The notes beneath the pieces are model-generated. The model was not told the origin of the DNA. It did no database searches and saw only the letters and a list, made by a program, of their open reading frames with translations. From Verrucomicrobiota bacterium (GTDB taxonomy: Bacteria; Verrucomicrobiota; Kiritimatiellia; SS1-B-03-39; UBA6053): DNA of 64,000 nucleotides. How positions within the stretch are numbered: the first letter of the stretch is position 1; each line of letters starts with the position of its first letter. Shown here piece after piece: positions 26,763 to 34,805 of this stretch. The position numbers and the translations under genes are program-made. The stretch covers positions 1 through 64,000 of the forward strand of contig JAFIGC010000009.1 in the NCBI GenBank assembly GCA_020831635.1, written 5' to 3'.

Positions 26763-27577
26763 CCGTGTTTTTCGGCCTTGAGGATCAAGACGATGGGGAA
26801 CTTTTGCAATTCGAACACCTGTTCGGCCCAGTCGGCGCTATAATAGGGGACGCGTTTGCGGCGTTCTTCGCGGCTCATGTCGTGTACGGGCAGGGCTTTG
26901 GGCTCGTGCAGGGCCGTGAGGGTCAAGCCCGCCCGCAGCACCCACATCACGGTTTCGGCCACCGGATAGGCCCGCACGCTGACGGCGGTGTCTTCCTTTT
27001 CAGGGGCCTCCCGCACATCCGGAGTGGGATGAAAATAACTGTTGAGGAAAATGCCCTGTTCATTTTCGTCGAGTTCCAGCCATTCCCCCGCATAAACGGG
27101 GTGTCCCATGCTGATCAGCAGGGTGCCGCCGGGTCGCAGACGGTCGGCGCATTTTTGAATCAGGGCGGCCGGGTCGGCGGCAAAAGGCACGCCGTAGGCG
27201 GAATGAATCAAATCATAGGTACCCCAACTGTCGTCCAAGGCCTCCATGTCGCCCAACCGCAAATCCACGGAAACGCCGTGTCCCTCGGTCAACTTGCGGG
27301 CATGGTCCAGTTGACATTGGCTGATGTCCATGGCCACGGCATCAGCCCCGTTTTTGGCAAGATAGATGCTGTTTTGGGCGGCGCCGCAACCCAGTTCCAG
27401 GCAGCGTTTCCCTTGCAGGGGTTTTGGGAGAAGCCCCAAGTCCGCGTCCCCCGGCAAGAGGGGGCCGTAGTGGAAATCCTTGACGGAAATCGTGGTGGCG
27501 CGCTGGTAGTCTCCCGCCAATTGATCCCAATAGCGCGCGTTGCTTTCTGCAAAACCCGATCCGTTTTTTTTATCCAT
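26759..27577 (-). CDS. Class I SAM-dependent methyltransferase
   Basis: A 272-residue Rossmann-fold methyltransferase. Motif I is CLELGCGAAQNSIYLAKNG, motif II VAMDISQCQLDHAR, post-I VDLRLGDMEALDDSWGTYDLIHS, and later PGGTLLISMGHP. The substrate is not evident; the size suggests a small-molecule enzyme. Its ATG lies inside the last codons of the sigma-factor gene (8-base overlap), so the two are co-translated. In known operons of this sigma type the second gene is usually a small zinc anti-sigma factor, so a methyltransferase in that place is unusual. Confidence 0.85.
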   Translation of the reverse strand: MDKKNGSGFAESNARYWDQLAGDYQRATTISVKDFHYGPLLPGDADLGLLPKPLQGKRCLELGCGAAQNSIYLAKNGADAVAMDISQCQLDHARKLTEGHGVSVDLRLGDMEALDDSWGTYDLIHSAYGVPFAADPAALIQKCADRLRPGGTLLISMGHPVYAGEWLELDENEQGIFLNSYFHPTPDVREAPEKEDTAVSVRAYPVAETVMWVLRAGLTLTALHEPKALPVHDMSREERRKRVPYYSADWAEQVFELQKFPIVLILKAEKHG

Positions 27578-28163
27578 TTTTTTGATCCTGGTTGACCCAG
27601 TTGATTTCCAAGCAGTCCTTCAGTTGCAGGCGGGCCCGATGCAGGAGCACCCATAAATTGGAGGAACTGATGTCCAGGGTGTCGCAAATTTCCTCGGCAT
27701 TCAAGTGTTCCAGTTCCCGCAATTCGAAGACCCGGCGTTGATTGTCGTTGAGTTTGGAGAGGCATTGGTTGAGGGTGAGCCAGAATTCCTCGCGTTCGTA
27801 GGCTTTTTCGGGGTTGGTGATCCATTCCGACTGGCCGACCTTCCACCGTCCCTTGCGGTCGAGATAAGCCTCGTGGTCCACGGCATGATCCCCGGGGGTT
27901 TCCGTGGCCATTTCCCGGTTGCTTTTGCGGTAATAGTCAATGATTTTGTGTTTGAGGATGCCCACCAGCCAGGTGCGTTCCGCCGAGCGACCCGAAAAAC
28001 CGTCCGCGCCCTTGATGGCGGCAAGAAACGTGTCCTGCAACAAATCTTCCGCAACCTGGGGATTGCGGACGCGTCCCAAGGCGAAACGGTACAAAATATC
28101 GCCGTGCTCGTGCAGCCAACGGGATGGGTTCAGTTCTGGAGTTTCGGGCATGGCGGGGTACAT
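27570..28163 (-). CDS. ECF-type RNA polymerase sigma factor (sigma-70 family)
   Basis: About 197 aa. Region 2 shows DILYRFALGRVRNPQVAEDLLQDTFLAAI and RTWLVGILKHKIIDYYRK; region 4 shows LSKLNDNQRRVFELRELEHL...EEICDTLDISSSNLWVLLHRAR. The spacer (DHEAYLDRKGRW..., EWITNPEKAYEREEFW) resembles the family named TIGR02943, from memory. The start may be 28163 or 28151. No anti-sigma gene is adjacent. The operon starting at 32432 for FAD oxidoreductase/Cfa proteins is of a kind often controlled by ECF sigma factors elsewhere, so it is a candidate target; this is inference. Confidence 0.88.
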   Translation of the reverse strand: MYPAMPETPELNPSRWLHEHGDILYRFALGRVRNPQVAEDLLQDTFLAAIKGADGFSGRSAERTWLVGILKHKIIDYYRKSNREMATETPGDHAVDHEAYLDRKGRWKVGQSEWITNPEKAYEREEFWLTLNQCLSKLNDNQRRVFELRELEHLNAEEICDTLDISSSNLWVLLHRARLQLKDCLEINWVNQDQKNG

Positions 28164-28225
28164 AGCGAAAGCGCAAAACTTTGGCAATTGTAAACGCATT
28201 CCGGAGCCCGTTAGATTATGCGTGA

Positions 28226-28351
28226 TTACCAGTCCACCCGGACCGGGTATCTCGACCAAGCCCGATCCCGGGTCACGCAGATCGCGTTCACTTCAAGCGC
28301 TTGGGCGATCATCAGACGGTCGAATGGATCCCGATGGTGGAATTCCAGTGA
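28226..28351 (-). pseudogene. Remnant of a PIN-domain (VapC-type) toxin, C-terminal part only
   Basis: The minus-strand translation SLEFHHRDPFDRLMIAQALE...ICVTRDRAWSRYPVRVDW reads as the last 40 or so residues of a PIN-domain toxin, including the conserved HRDPFDRLLIAQA and VTRD segments. The N-terminal 80-90 residues with the first catalytic Asp are missing. Upstream the frame runs into sequence that in another frame is the C-terminus of the matching antitoxin, so a deletion appears to have joined the two genes. Not functional as a nuclease. Confidence 0.75.
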
Positions 28352-28451
28352 TTCCCATATACTCGGAGAAATCTTCCAGCGGCTCATCAAAATCTTCCGA
28401 CATCCGAATTTTGCCTTCCATGTCTCCCCAAACAGCATCAATTTTGTTCAT
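28293..28451 (-). pseudogene. Remnant of the partner antitoxin (DUF2281/Phd-like C-terminus)
   Basis: The minus-strand frame from ATG 28451 reads GDMEGKIRMSEDFDEPLEDF then SEYM at 28356, the standard tail of small antitoxins paired with PIN toxins (SDDFDEPLEDFKEYM type). Normally the stop follows EYM; here the frame continues for 20 unrelated codons inside the toxin remnant. The N-terminal DNA-binding part is missing too. Together with the overlapping toxin fragment it marks a dead toxin-antitoxin locus. Confidence 0.7.
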
Positions 28452-28778
28452 TCAACCAGATTACATGGAACAGGCTGTTTTGTCAAAGGGTGAAGTGTCC
28501 AGGACATTCTCCATTTTTTCAGGATCTATGATAACGGGAGCGCCGATCTCCGCATCGGCTATCGGTGGATGAGCACAAAATGCATGGAAATTGTTTAAAT
28601 CTCCAAATATTATTCACCCCCTTGTGCCCCTGCCAATGCGGAGATTGGCGCTCCTGTCTTCTTCTGCACCTTTCCCTGTTGTTCAGGTACAACACCATGT
28701 AAACACAACCCATTCTGTCGTTTAAAAATACGGCTGTGAAAAAATGGGGAATGTCCTGGTGAAGTTTCTGAATCTGCC
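28452..28778. repeat. Non-coding stretch with a paired palindromic repeat
   Basis: No gene visible. Two inverted copies of a 24-base word, 28536-28559 and 28632-28655 (21 of 24 complementary), flank about 70 AT-richer bases. The word (GCCAATGCGGAGATTGGCGCTCC type) is itself palindromic and recurs near the right end of the window at 63879-63903, so it belongs to a dispersed family. Confidence 0.65.
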
Positions 28779-29564
28779 TTAGGTTCGGAAATGTTTTCGG
28801 GACATCAGGGTGTTTGGATGTGTGGGCTCGGGGCGTTTGAAGACGGGCAGTTTGTGTTTGTATTTCAAGAATATGGCCTGCCAGATGATTTTGGGCAGGG
28901 TCAGCCAAGGTTGCAGGGGATGTCGCAGGGACTGCTTGAGCAGGGCGGCGCTCGTGAGCGGAATTCCGGTCCCTTCAATCCAGGCGAGGAGGAACTTTTC
29001 GCCGTTTTTGTACAGGTCGACCCCGACATAAAGTTCTTGGCCGGATTGCCTCAGGGTAAATCGATAGTCGCCTTTCATGTCGTTGAAAGGGGAGACGTGG
29101 AATTCCTTGGCATGGGTGGCGGCCAGGACTTGCTCCCCCTCCGGGCGCACCAAGGGGACGGCGTACACGTGTCGGTCGCCAAAGGTGTTGTTGACTTCGG
29201 CGATCAGCCCCATGGGGATTTGGGTTTCGTCTTCGAGGATGAAAAAACTCACGGGATTGAAGACTTTGCCCCACCAGCGGGCGGCGGTGACGAGGCGGAT
29301 GCGGTGGACGGGACGGGGCGGGTGTATGCTTTCGATCCACGGTTCGAGCTTTTCGCGCAGGGGACGTTCCGAGCCGTCCAAAAAATCGCGGTCCCGCAGG
29401 CTCACGGGGGCAAATCGGTTGTATCCAAAACCCCGGACTTCACGGTCCAGCGCATCCAATTCCGCCAGATCAAAGACACAAAAGCCCACGGGGGTTCGAA
29501 AACGGTGGTTGACCGGATGCAGGCGTTCGTGTGCCACCGCGCCGCGCATCAATTGACTGTTCAT
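28779..29564 (-). CDS. DUF1365 family protein
   Basis: A 261-residue member of DUF1365 (COG3496). Characteristic stretches: GAVAHERLHPVNHRF at the N-terminus, NPVSFFILEDE, and AEVNNTFGDRHVYAVP followed by KEFHVSPFNDMKGDYRF. The family is almost always found with the FAD oxidoreductase and Cfa-like methyltransferase that precede it here, and it is thought to act with them on membrane fatty acids; the chemistry of this protein alone is unsettled. Its start overlaps the oxidoreductase stop by four bases. Last gene of its operon. Confidence 0.88.
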   Translation of the reverse strand: MNSQLMRGAVAHERLHPVNHRFRTPVGFCVFDLAELDALDREVRGFGYNRFAPVSLRDRDFLDGSERPLREKLEPWIESIHPPRPVHRIRLVTAARWWGKVFNPVSFFILEDETQIPMGLIAEVNNTFGDRHVYAVPLVRPEGEQVLAATHAKEFHVSPFNDMKGDYRFTLRQSGQELYVGVDLYKNGEKFLLAWIEGTGIPLTSAALLKQSLRHPLQPWLTLPKIIWQAIFLKYKHKLPVFKRPEPTHPNTLMSRKHFRT

Positions 29565-30844
29565 GACGGTTCCACGATCCGGGTTTTGAAGGCTTCAGTG
29601 GCTTCCACGGCGGAGCGGACCGCGTCCTCGTGAAAACCGAATCCGAAATAACTGCCCACCAGCCAGGTGTTGCGGGTGCCGTTGCGTTTGCGCAGCGGCT
29701 CATGACTGTCCATGGCCGCGCGGGTGTATTGGGGATGGTGCAATACGGTGCGGTTGATCACCTGCGATTCCTGAATTTCCCCGAGTCGGTTCAGGGTCAC
29801 GAAATAATTCCTCTCCGTCTTCAAGTTTTGCAGACGGTTCATCCAGTAGCTGACACTGACGGGTTTGGTGGGGTCGAAACCGATCTCCCGCGCGAAATTC
29901 CAGGATGCCCAGCAGGGCTTGGGTCCTGGCATCACGTCCTCCCAAGTGTGGAGCACAACCTCGTTGGGCTGATACGTCCACGCACCCAGCAGGGTTTTCT
30001 CCTCCTCATCGGGATCGCCCAGCAATGCGAGGGCCTCGTCGGCATGGGCGCCGATAAACACATGGTCAAATTCCAGTTTCCGAGCGTCGGAAAAGCAGAG
30101 GGTGACCCCTTCCGAGCGTCGGAAAATGCTTTCGGGGCTATCGCCGATATGGATTTCGCCTTTGAGGCGGTCCAGGGCCTTGCGCACATAGCTTTGGCTG
30201 CCGCCGCGGACCACCCGCCATTGGGGGCGGTCCTTGAGGGTGAGCAGTCCGTGATTTTGAAAGAAGTGCAGATAGGGTTCGGCAGGAAATTCGGACAGTT
30301 TTTTCGGGGGAGAGGACCAGATGGCCGCGCCCATGGCGAAGAGATAACAATCGCGAAAATGGTCGGAGAATTGATGCCGTGCCAAGAATTCGCCCAGGGA
30401 TTGGGTTTTGGCGCTGCCATTTGCGAGTGCCTCGGTGCCGATTTTGCCGAAACGCCGGAGTTCCGCGATGAGTTTCCAATGCGGACGGGATACCAGGTTG
30501 TGCCAGGTGGGAAAAAGGCCCCGGATTCCGGTGCCCGCGTAGGCGTAGCCTTGGGTGACGTCGTGATAGCTGAAGGACATGTCGCTGTCTTCCAGTTCCA
30601 CGTCCCATTCCCGCAGCAATTGGGTGAAATGGGGGTAGTTTCTGTGGTTCATGACGATGAAGCCCGTATCCACGGGCGTGCCCCGGTCTGGACCGTCGGG
30701 AACCGTCAGGGTACGGGTATGGCCGCCGATGTAGTCGTTTTTTTCAAATAAACTCACCTCGCAGTCATGCTGCAGTTTCCAAGCGGCCGTCAAGCCGGCC
30801 ACCCCGGCGCCGACCACGGCCACTTTGGGACGTGGGGAGGTCAT
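29561..30844 (-). CDS. FAD-dependent amine-oxidase-type oxidoreductase (COG2907 type)
   Basis: A 427-residue flavoprotein. The dinucleotide-binding motif KVAVVGAGVAGLTAAWKL starts at residue 7, followed by EKNDYIGGHTRTL and DTGFIVMNHRNYPHF. C-terminal blocks include RKLEFDHVFIGAHADEALALL and the end segment NTWLVGSYFGFGFHEDAV. The start at 30844 overlaps the cfa stop by four bases; a longer frame upstream lies inside cfa and is rejected. In known gene sets (COG2907, COG3496, COG2230) it is grouped with modification of unsaturated membrane lipids. Confidence 0.88.
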   Translation of the reverse strand: MTSPRPKVAVVGAGVAGLTAAWKLQHDCEVSLFEKNDYIGGHTRTLTVPDGPDRGTPVDTGFIVMNHRNYPHFTQLLREWDVELEDSDMSFSYHDVTQGYAYAGTGIRGLFPTWHNLVSRPHWKLIAELRRFGKIGTEALANGSAKTQSLGEFLARHQFSDHFRDCYLFAMGAAIWSSPPKKLSEFPAEPYLHFFQNHGLLTLKDRPQWRVVRGGSQSYVRKALDRLKGEIHIGDSPESIFRRSEGVTLCFSDARKLEFDHVFIGAHADEALALLGDPDEEEKTLLGAWTYQPNEVVLHTWEDVMPGPKPCWASWNFAREIGFDPTKPVSVSYWMNRLQNLKTERNYFVTLNRLGEIQESQVINRTVLHHPQYTRAAMDSHEPLRKRNGTRNTWLVGSYFGFGFHEDAVRSAVEATEAFKTRIVEPS

Positions 30845-31872
30845 TTCGGGTCCTTTTGCTTGAAGCGGTAGTGGTGTACGGGCCATTCCTCGCCGCCCCG
30901 AAAGGCGAAAAGCTCCGAACAGGCCATCCAAAACATGCGCCAGCGCTGAAACCAGACGGCCGCGTTTTCGGGTCCGTAGGTTTTGGAAAAGTAGGGGAGG
31001 ATTTCGGATTTGGCGGCATCCTGTCGTTCGAGCCAGGCTTCGAGGGTTTTGCTGTAATGCTCGCCATTGACGATCCACTCTTCGTCCACTTCGAGTTTGT
31101 CGGTGGCTTTGGGCAGATAATCGGGGGAGGGCATCATGCCGCCGGTGAAAAAATGGCGGGACATCCAGTCTTCTTCACGTCCGTGGTCTTCGAACAGGTA
31201 AGGTTTGCCCGCATGAGTGAAGATGTGAATGAAAATTTTGCCGTTCGGATTCAGCCAACCGGCGGCGCGGTCGAGCAATTTTCCGGGGTTTCGCATGTGT
31301 TCGAACATTTCCAGGGAGACGATGCGGTCGAATTTTCGGCCCGGGTCGAAATCATTCATGTCTTGCGTGCGTACTTCCAAGTTGCAAAAGCCGCGGTCGA
31401 GGGCCTGGGTTTCGATGTGGGCGCGTTGGGTGGCGGAGTTACTGACCGCGAGGATGCGGGCGTTGGGGAAATGTTGGGCCATCCAGAGGGTGAGCGAGCC
31501 CCATCCGCATCCCAACTCGAGAATGTCCATGCGGTCGGAGAGTTCCGCGCGTTTGCAGGTGAGGTCCAGCATGGCTTTTTCCGCGTTGGCCAAGGTGTCC
31601 ACCCCCTCGGGCCAGATGCAGGAGCTGTATTTGAGGCAGGGACCCAACACTTTCATGAAAAAGCGTGTGGGTACTTCGTAATGCTGTTCGTTGGCGGCGG
31701 AAGTGTCCACGGCCACGGGTTCATTCTGAAGGCGAGTCAAGAGGGATTCGGTGGTTTCGCCCTCCTTGTCCAAGAGGGCGAGGCGTTCTTTGAGCAGACG
31801 ACGAATGCCGATGCGGATCAGCGCGTCCGGCAAGCGACCCGCTTCGGCCAGATTCATCAGGGTGGAACTCAT
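30841..31872 (-). CDS. Cyclopropane-fatty-acyl-phospholipid synthase family methyltransferase
   Basis: A 343-residue SAM methyltransferase of the Cfa family. Key blocks: EQHYEVPTRFFMKVLGP (membrane-lipid site region), SSCIWPEG, DILELGCGWGSLTLWMA (motif I), VSLEMFEHMRN, and FIHIFTHAGKPYLFED. At 343 aa it is a little shorter than the classical E. coli Cfa at the N-terminus. With the adjacent flavoprotein and DUF1365 it may methylate unsaturated fatty acids rather than make cyclopropanes; sequence alone cannot decide. It overlaps both neighbours by four bases. Confidence 0.88.
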   Translation of the reverse strand: MSSTLMNLAEAGRLPDALIRIGIRRLLKERLALLDKEGETTESLLTRLQNEPVAVDTSAANEQHYEVPTRFFMKVLGPCLKYSSCIWPEGVDTLANAEKAMLDLTCKRAELSDRMDILELGCGWGSLTLWMAQHFPNARILAVSNSATQRAHIETQALDRGFCNLEVRTQDMNDFDPGRKFDRIVSLEMFEHMRNPGKLLDRAAGWLNPNGKIFIHIFTHAGKPYLFEDHGREEDWMSRHFFTGGMMPSPDYLPKATDKLEVDEEWIVNGEHYSKTLEAWLERQDAAKSEILPYFSKTYGPENAAVWFQRWRMFWMACSELFAFRGGEEWPVHHYRFKQKDPK

Positions 31873-32432
31873 GCGTCCTCCGAATTCAGAAGGGCGTCGC
31901 GAAATTTTTCAGACATGGGTTTTTCTCCGAGCCATATGTCAAGGTACCACAAACCAAAGTCCGCGTCTTCAAGAAAAAGCTTTTCCTGGTCATTGAAATG
32001 CAGCCAGGTGCCTTTGCCGGGAATGACGGTGAAGGTATAGCGGTCGCCGCTGGAGACATCTTGGTATGCGGCGTTGACCTTGTCGAGATAATCTTTTCGT
32101 TTTTGTAGCGTTTCCCGGTCGTGGGCCTCGCGCAGCACACGGTTGCCCTGCTCGACCAGCGTGTCCCGGTCGATATTGCGGGTATAGGTAAAGGTCAGCC
32201 GCCGGGCGGCGGTTTCGGGGGCCTTGTAGAACGCGCCGGTGAACACGGAGAAAAGGCGGTATCGGAAATGCTCGGCGCCCTGCAATTGCCAGGTGAGATC
32301 CTTGGCTTCGACGCGGGTGGGGTAGCGATGTCCGGCCACGCGGACGGTGGACGCCTGGGTTTGCAGGGGCATGGCGGCGGCGAGCCAAAGGATGGCGGTG
32401 AACTTGAATGGGAGGATAGTTTGGAGTGTCAT
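31869..32432 (-). CDS. Secreted chalcone-isomerase-like protein
   Basis: First gene of the Cfa/oxidoreductase/DUF1365 operon. The ATG at 32432 (MTLQTILPFKFTAILWLAAAM) gives a signal peptide ending near TQASTVRVAG. The rest fits the bacterial chalcone-isomerase-like fold: RYRLFSVFTGAFYKAP, TFTYTRNIDRDTLVEQGNRVL, YTFTVIPGKGTWLHFND and GLWYLDIWLGEKPMSEKFRDALL at the end. This family can bind fatty acids, which fits the lipid theme of the operon. An upstream extension to 32504 is unlikely. Confidence 0.8.
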   Translation of the reverse strand: MTLQTILPFKFTAILWLAAAMPLQTQASTVRVAGHRYPTRVEAKDLTWQLQGAEHFRYRLFSVFTGAFYKAPETAARRLTFTYTRNIDRDTLVEQGNRVLREAHDRETLQKRKDYLDKVNAAYQDVSSGDRYTFTVIPGKGTWLHFNDQEKLFLEDADFGLWYLDIWLGEKPMSEKFRDALLNSEDA

Positions 32433-32578
32433 GAAAATGAATCGATGTGTTACCGCATAACTTACAGCGGCTTGATTGACTTTTGCCAACGTACATTCAC
32501 GCAAAGTAGGACTTGTTTCATCGGTTCGCCTATGTAAAGTATTGAGAACGCATTCTGAAATTCAACTTGGAGAACCTC

Positions 32579-33370
32579 ATGACAGACAAACTTGCCGTTC
32601 AAATGTTCACCGTGCGTGAGCACACGAAAACCGCAAAAGATCTTGCCGAAACCATGCGCCGTATCCGTGAAATGGGGTACACCGCCGTACAGATGTCGGC
32701 CATCGGTTGTATGAATGGGGAGGCGCCGGAAGTGGATGCGGCCATGGCCCGGAAAATGTTGGATGACCATGGGTTGAAGTGCATTGCCACCCATCGTCCC
32801 TGGCCGAATTTATTGACGGACATCGAATCCGAGATTGCTTTCCATCATACCCTGGGTTGCGATTTCGCGGCCATTGGCGGTATCGGGTCGGAAGTCCCCG
32901 AAACTTTGCAACGGTATCGCGATTTTCTGGCGGAGGCGGCGCCGGTGATTGAAAAATTGAAAGCCGCGGGCATGCGCTTTGCCCACCACAACCACAGCCA
33001 CGAGTTTTTCCGGCCCGAGGTGGGCGGGGACTGTCCCGAAGATGTGTTGATCAATGAAGGGGGACCGGATTTGTTTCTGGAGCTGGATCTGTACTGGATC
33101 GAACACGCGGGCTACAATTGCGCCCGGATTTTGGAACGCTGTCATGGACGGGTACCGGTCATCCACATCAAGGACAAGGAAGTGGTGGAAGGCAAGAACG
33201 AGACGCGCATGGCGCCGATCGGGGAGGGTAATTTGGATTGGGACGGGATCATCGCGGCCTGCGAGGCCGCCGGAGTCCGCTGGTACGCGGTGGAGCAGGA
33301 CCAATGTTTCCGCGATCCGTTTGATTGCCTGCGCGCCAGTTACGACTTTTTGCGCACCAAAGGGCTTTAG
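32579..33370 (+). CDS. Sugar phosphate isomerase/epimerase, TIM-barrel family
   Basis: A 263-residue xylose-isomerase-like TIM barrel (AP endonuclease 2 superfamily). Metal-site motifs: AHHNHSHEF, LFLELDLYWIEHAG and PVIHIKDKE, with a terminal YAVEQDQCFRDPFDCLRASYDFL. The start at 32579 has GGAGA six bases upstream; a frame ATG at 32567 lacks one. Related proteins act on sugars or inositol-type compounds; the substrate here is open. It is divergent from the chalcone-isomerase-like operon, and its stop overlaps the stop of the convergent membrane gene by four bases. Confidence 0.88.
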   Translation: MTDKLAVQMFTVREHTKTAKDLAETMRRIREMGYTAVQMSAIGCMNGEAPEVDAAMARKMLDDHGLKCIATHRPWPNLLTDIESEIAFHHTLGCDFAAIGGIGSEVPETLQRYRDFLAEAAPVIEKLKAAGMRFAHHNHSHEFFRPEVGGDCPEDVLINEGGPDLFLELDLYWIEHAGYNCARILERCHGRVPVIHIKDKEVVEGKNETRMAPIGEGNLDWDGIIAACEAAGVRWYAVEQDQCFRDPFDCLRASYDFLRTKGL

Positions 33371-34788
33371 GGCAGATTAATCAGAATCTTGCCCTTGGGC
33401 GTCCATCCGTCGGGGATTTCGTCCAAAGTGCTGGCGGGCATCCAGACGGCGCGTTTTTTTTCGGAAAGAACGGCGAGAAGTTCTTCCTGATCCCCGGGAC
33501 GCAAAACGGTGATTTCGTGGGGGCTTTCCCAGGTGTGCAAGGTCCAATGCACGGCATAGCTGGCCATGTGGTCGACAATGACGATGGCGCCATCGGGGTG
33601 GGCGGCCTCCACGGCGTCACGGGCGACGCGGCTTGCGGAGGTTTCCCGAAAGGTCCAGGGGTGGAAGAGGTAATCGGCGTCGTCCCGATAGGGTTTGTTG
33701 CGTTCGAAATTCAAGGTGGCGAGAATGTCGGTTTTGCGGGCGAGGGTGGGGGCAATGCCGTATAGGATGGGTTGCAGCGCCAATAAAAGAAACGCGAGTT
33801 TGCGGAACGCCGGGCGGTTGATTTGATGGAAGCCGATGCCTGCGAAAAAAGCGAGGCCGGCAAAAGCGGGAATCAGAAAGGTGTATTGGTCGATGACGTC
33901 GTAGCGCAGCACGAAGATCAGATGCATGGCGAGGACGGCTAGCAGGGGGGCGAGGGATTTGCGTTCCCGCCAGGCGGCCCAACCCGCAAACGGCAATGAA
34001 AAATTGGGGAAACTCAGGGCCAAAAAGGCGAGGCTGATGAAGGTATAGGTGAGGGTGGGGCGGACGGCCATCACTTGTTCCGCAAAGCTGTGGCCGAAGA
34101 GCGCGGATTGTACCACGGGCCAAAATTCGCCTTGGACGAACATGGTCACCAAAATCAGGGACGTGTAGGGTAGAGAACCCAAAATCCAGAGCCCGATGGC
34201 GGCAAAGGCCTGACGATGGGACAGCGTTCCCTTGCACCAAGCATGCAGAAATAGCAGTCCCCAAACCGCCAATTCGAGGAGGGCAAGGTTGTGGTTGGCA
34301 AAATTCAAACCGTTGAGACCCATCAGCGGAATCCAGGCCCAGGTTTTGCCATCCTTACAGATGTACAGATAGCAAAGCATCTGCAGGATCAGCAGGGCCG
34401 CGCTCAGTGTATAGACTTCCGGCAAGCCCGAAAAACGCCAGAAGGTATGGGCCAGCATGAGGCAGCCGGCGGCATAGCATGCGGCGGTGGCGTTTTCCGT
34501 CCATTTGCGGACGGCGGCAAAGACCCCGCCCACGGCCACGGCGCCGCCGAGGGCGCTGACGGCGGTGATGGCCCAGGGAATGTTCCAGGGCATGAGGCGC
34601 ATGGCGATCCTGCCCAAATGATAATGCAGGGGATGCACCATGGCCAGTCCCCAGTAATTCATCAAGTCCCCGGTGCCAATCCGCAGGGTGAACTGCCCCG
34701 AATCCTGCCATTGAATGCTGCGGGACCCGGTGAAGAAGTACAGGGCGAAGGCCAACAGGCCCAATAGAAATGGGGTGCTTTTTTTCAT
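33367..34788 (-). CDS. DUF2723-like polytopic membrane protein, glycosyltransferase-type
   Basis: A 473-residue protein with about ten transmembrane segments. The first loop has SIQWQDSGQFTLRIGTGDL, including the paired acidic residue typical of GT-C membrane transferases (DUF2723 / PMT type), and LAMVHPLHYHLGRI follows. The C-terminal 110 residues are soluble. It probably transfers a sugar from a polyprenyl carrier, but the acceptor is unknown. It starts 17 bases after the cyclophilin gene on the same strand, which suggests a joint role in exported proteins. The upstream extension to 34875 overlaps that gene and is rejected. Confidence 0.65.
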   Translation of the reverse strand: MKKSTPFLLGLLAFALYFFTGSRSIQWQDSGQFTLRIGTGDLMNYWGLAMVHPLHYHLGRIAMRLMPWNIPWAITAVSALGGAVAVGGVFAAVRKWTENATAACYAAGCLMLAHTFWRFSGLPEVYTLSAALLILQMLCYLYICKDGKTWAWIPLMGLNGLNFANHNLALLELAVWGLLFLHAWCKGTLSHRQAFAAIGLWILGSLPYTSLILVTMFVQGEFWPVVQSALFGHSFAEQVMAVRPTLTYTFISLAFLALSFPNFSLPFAGWAAWRERKSLAPLLAVLAMHLIFVLRYDVIDQYTFLIPAFAGLAFFAGIGFHQINRPAFRKLAFLLLALQPILYGIAPTLARKTDILATLNFERNKPYRDDADYLFHPWTFRETSASRVARDAVEAAHPDGAIVIVDHMASYAVHWTLHTWESPHEITVLRPGDQEELLAVLSEKKRAVWMPASTLDEIPDGWTPKGKILINLP

Positions 34789-34805
34789 GGGGCGCTGCGA
34801 CGCGG

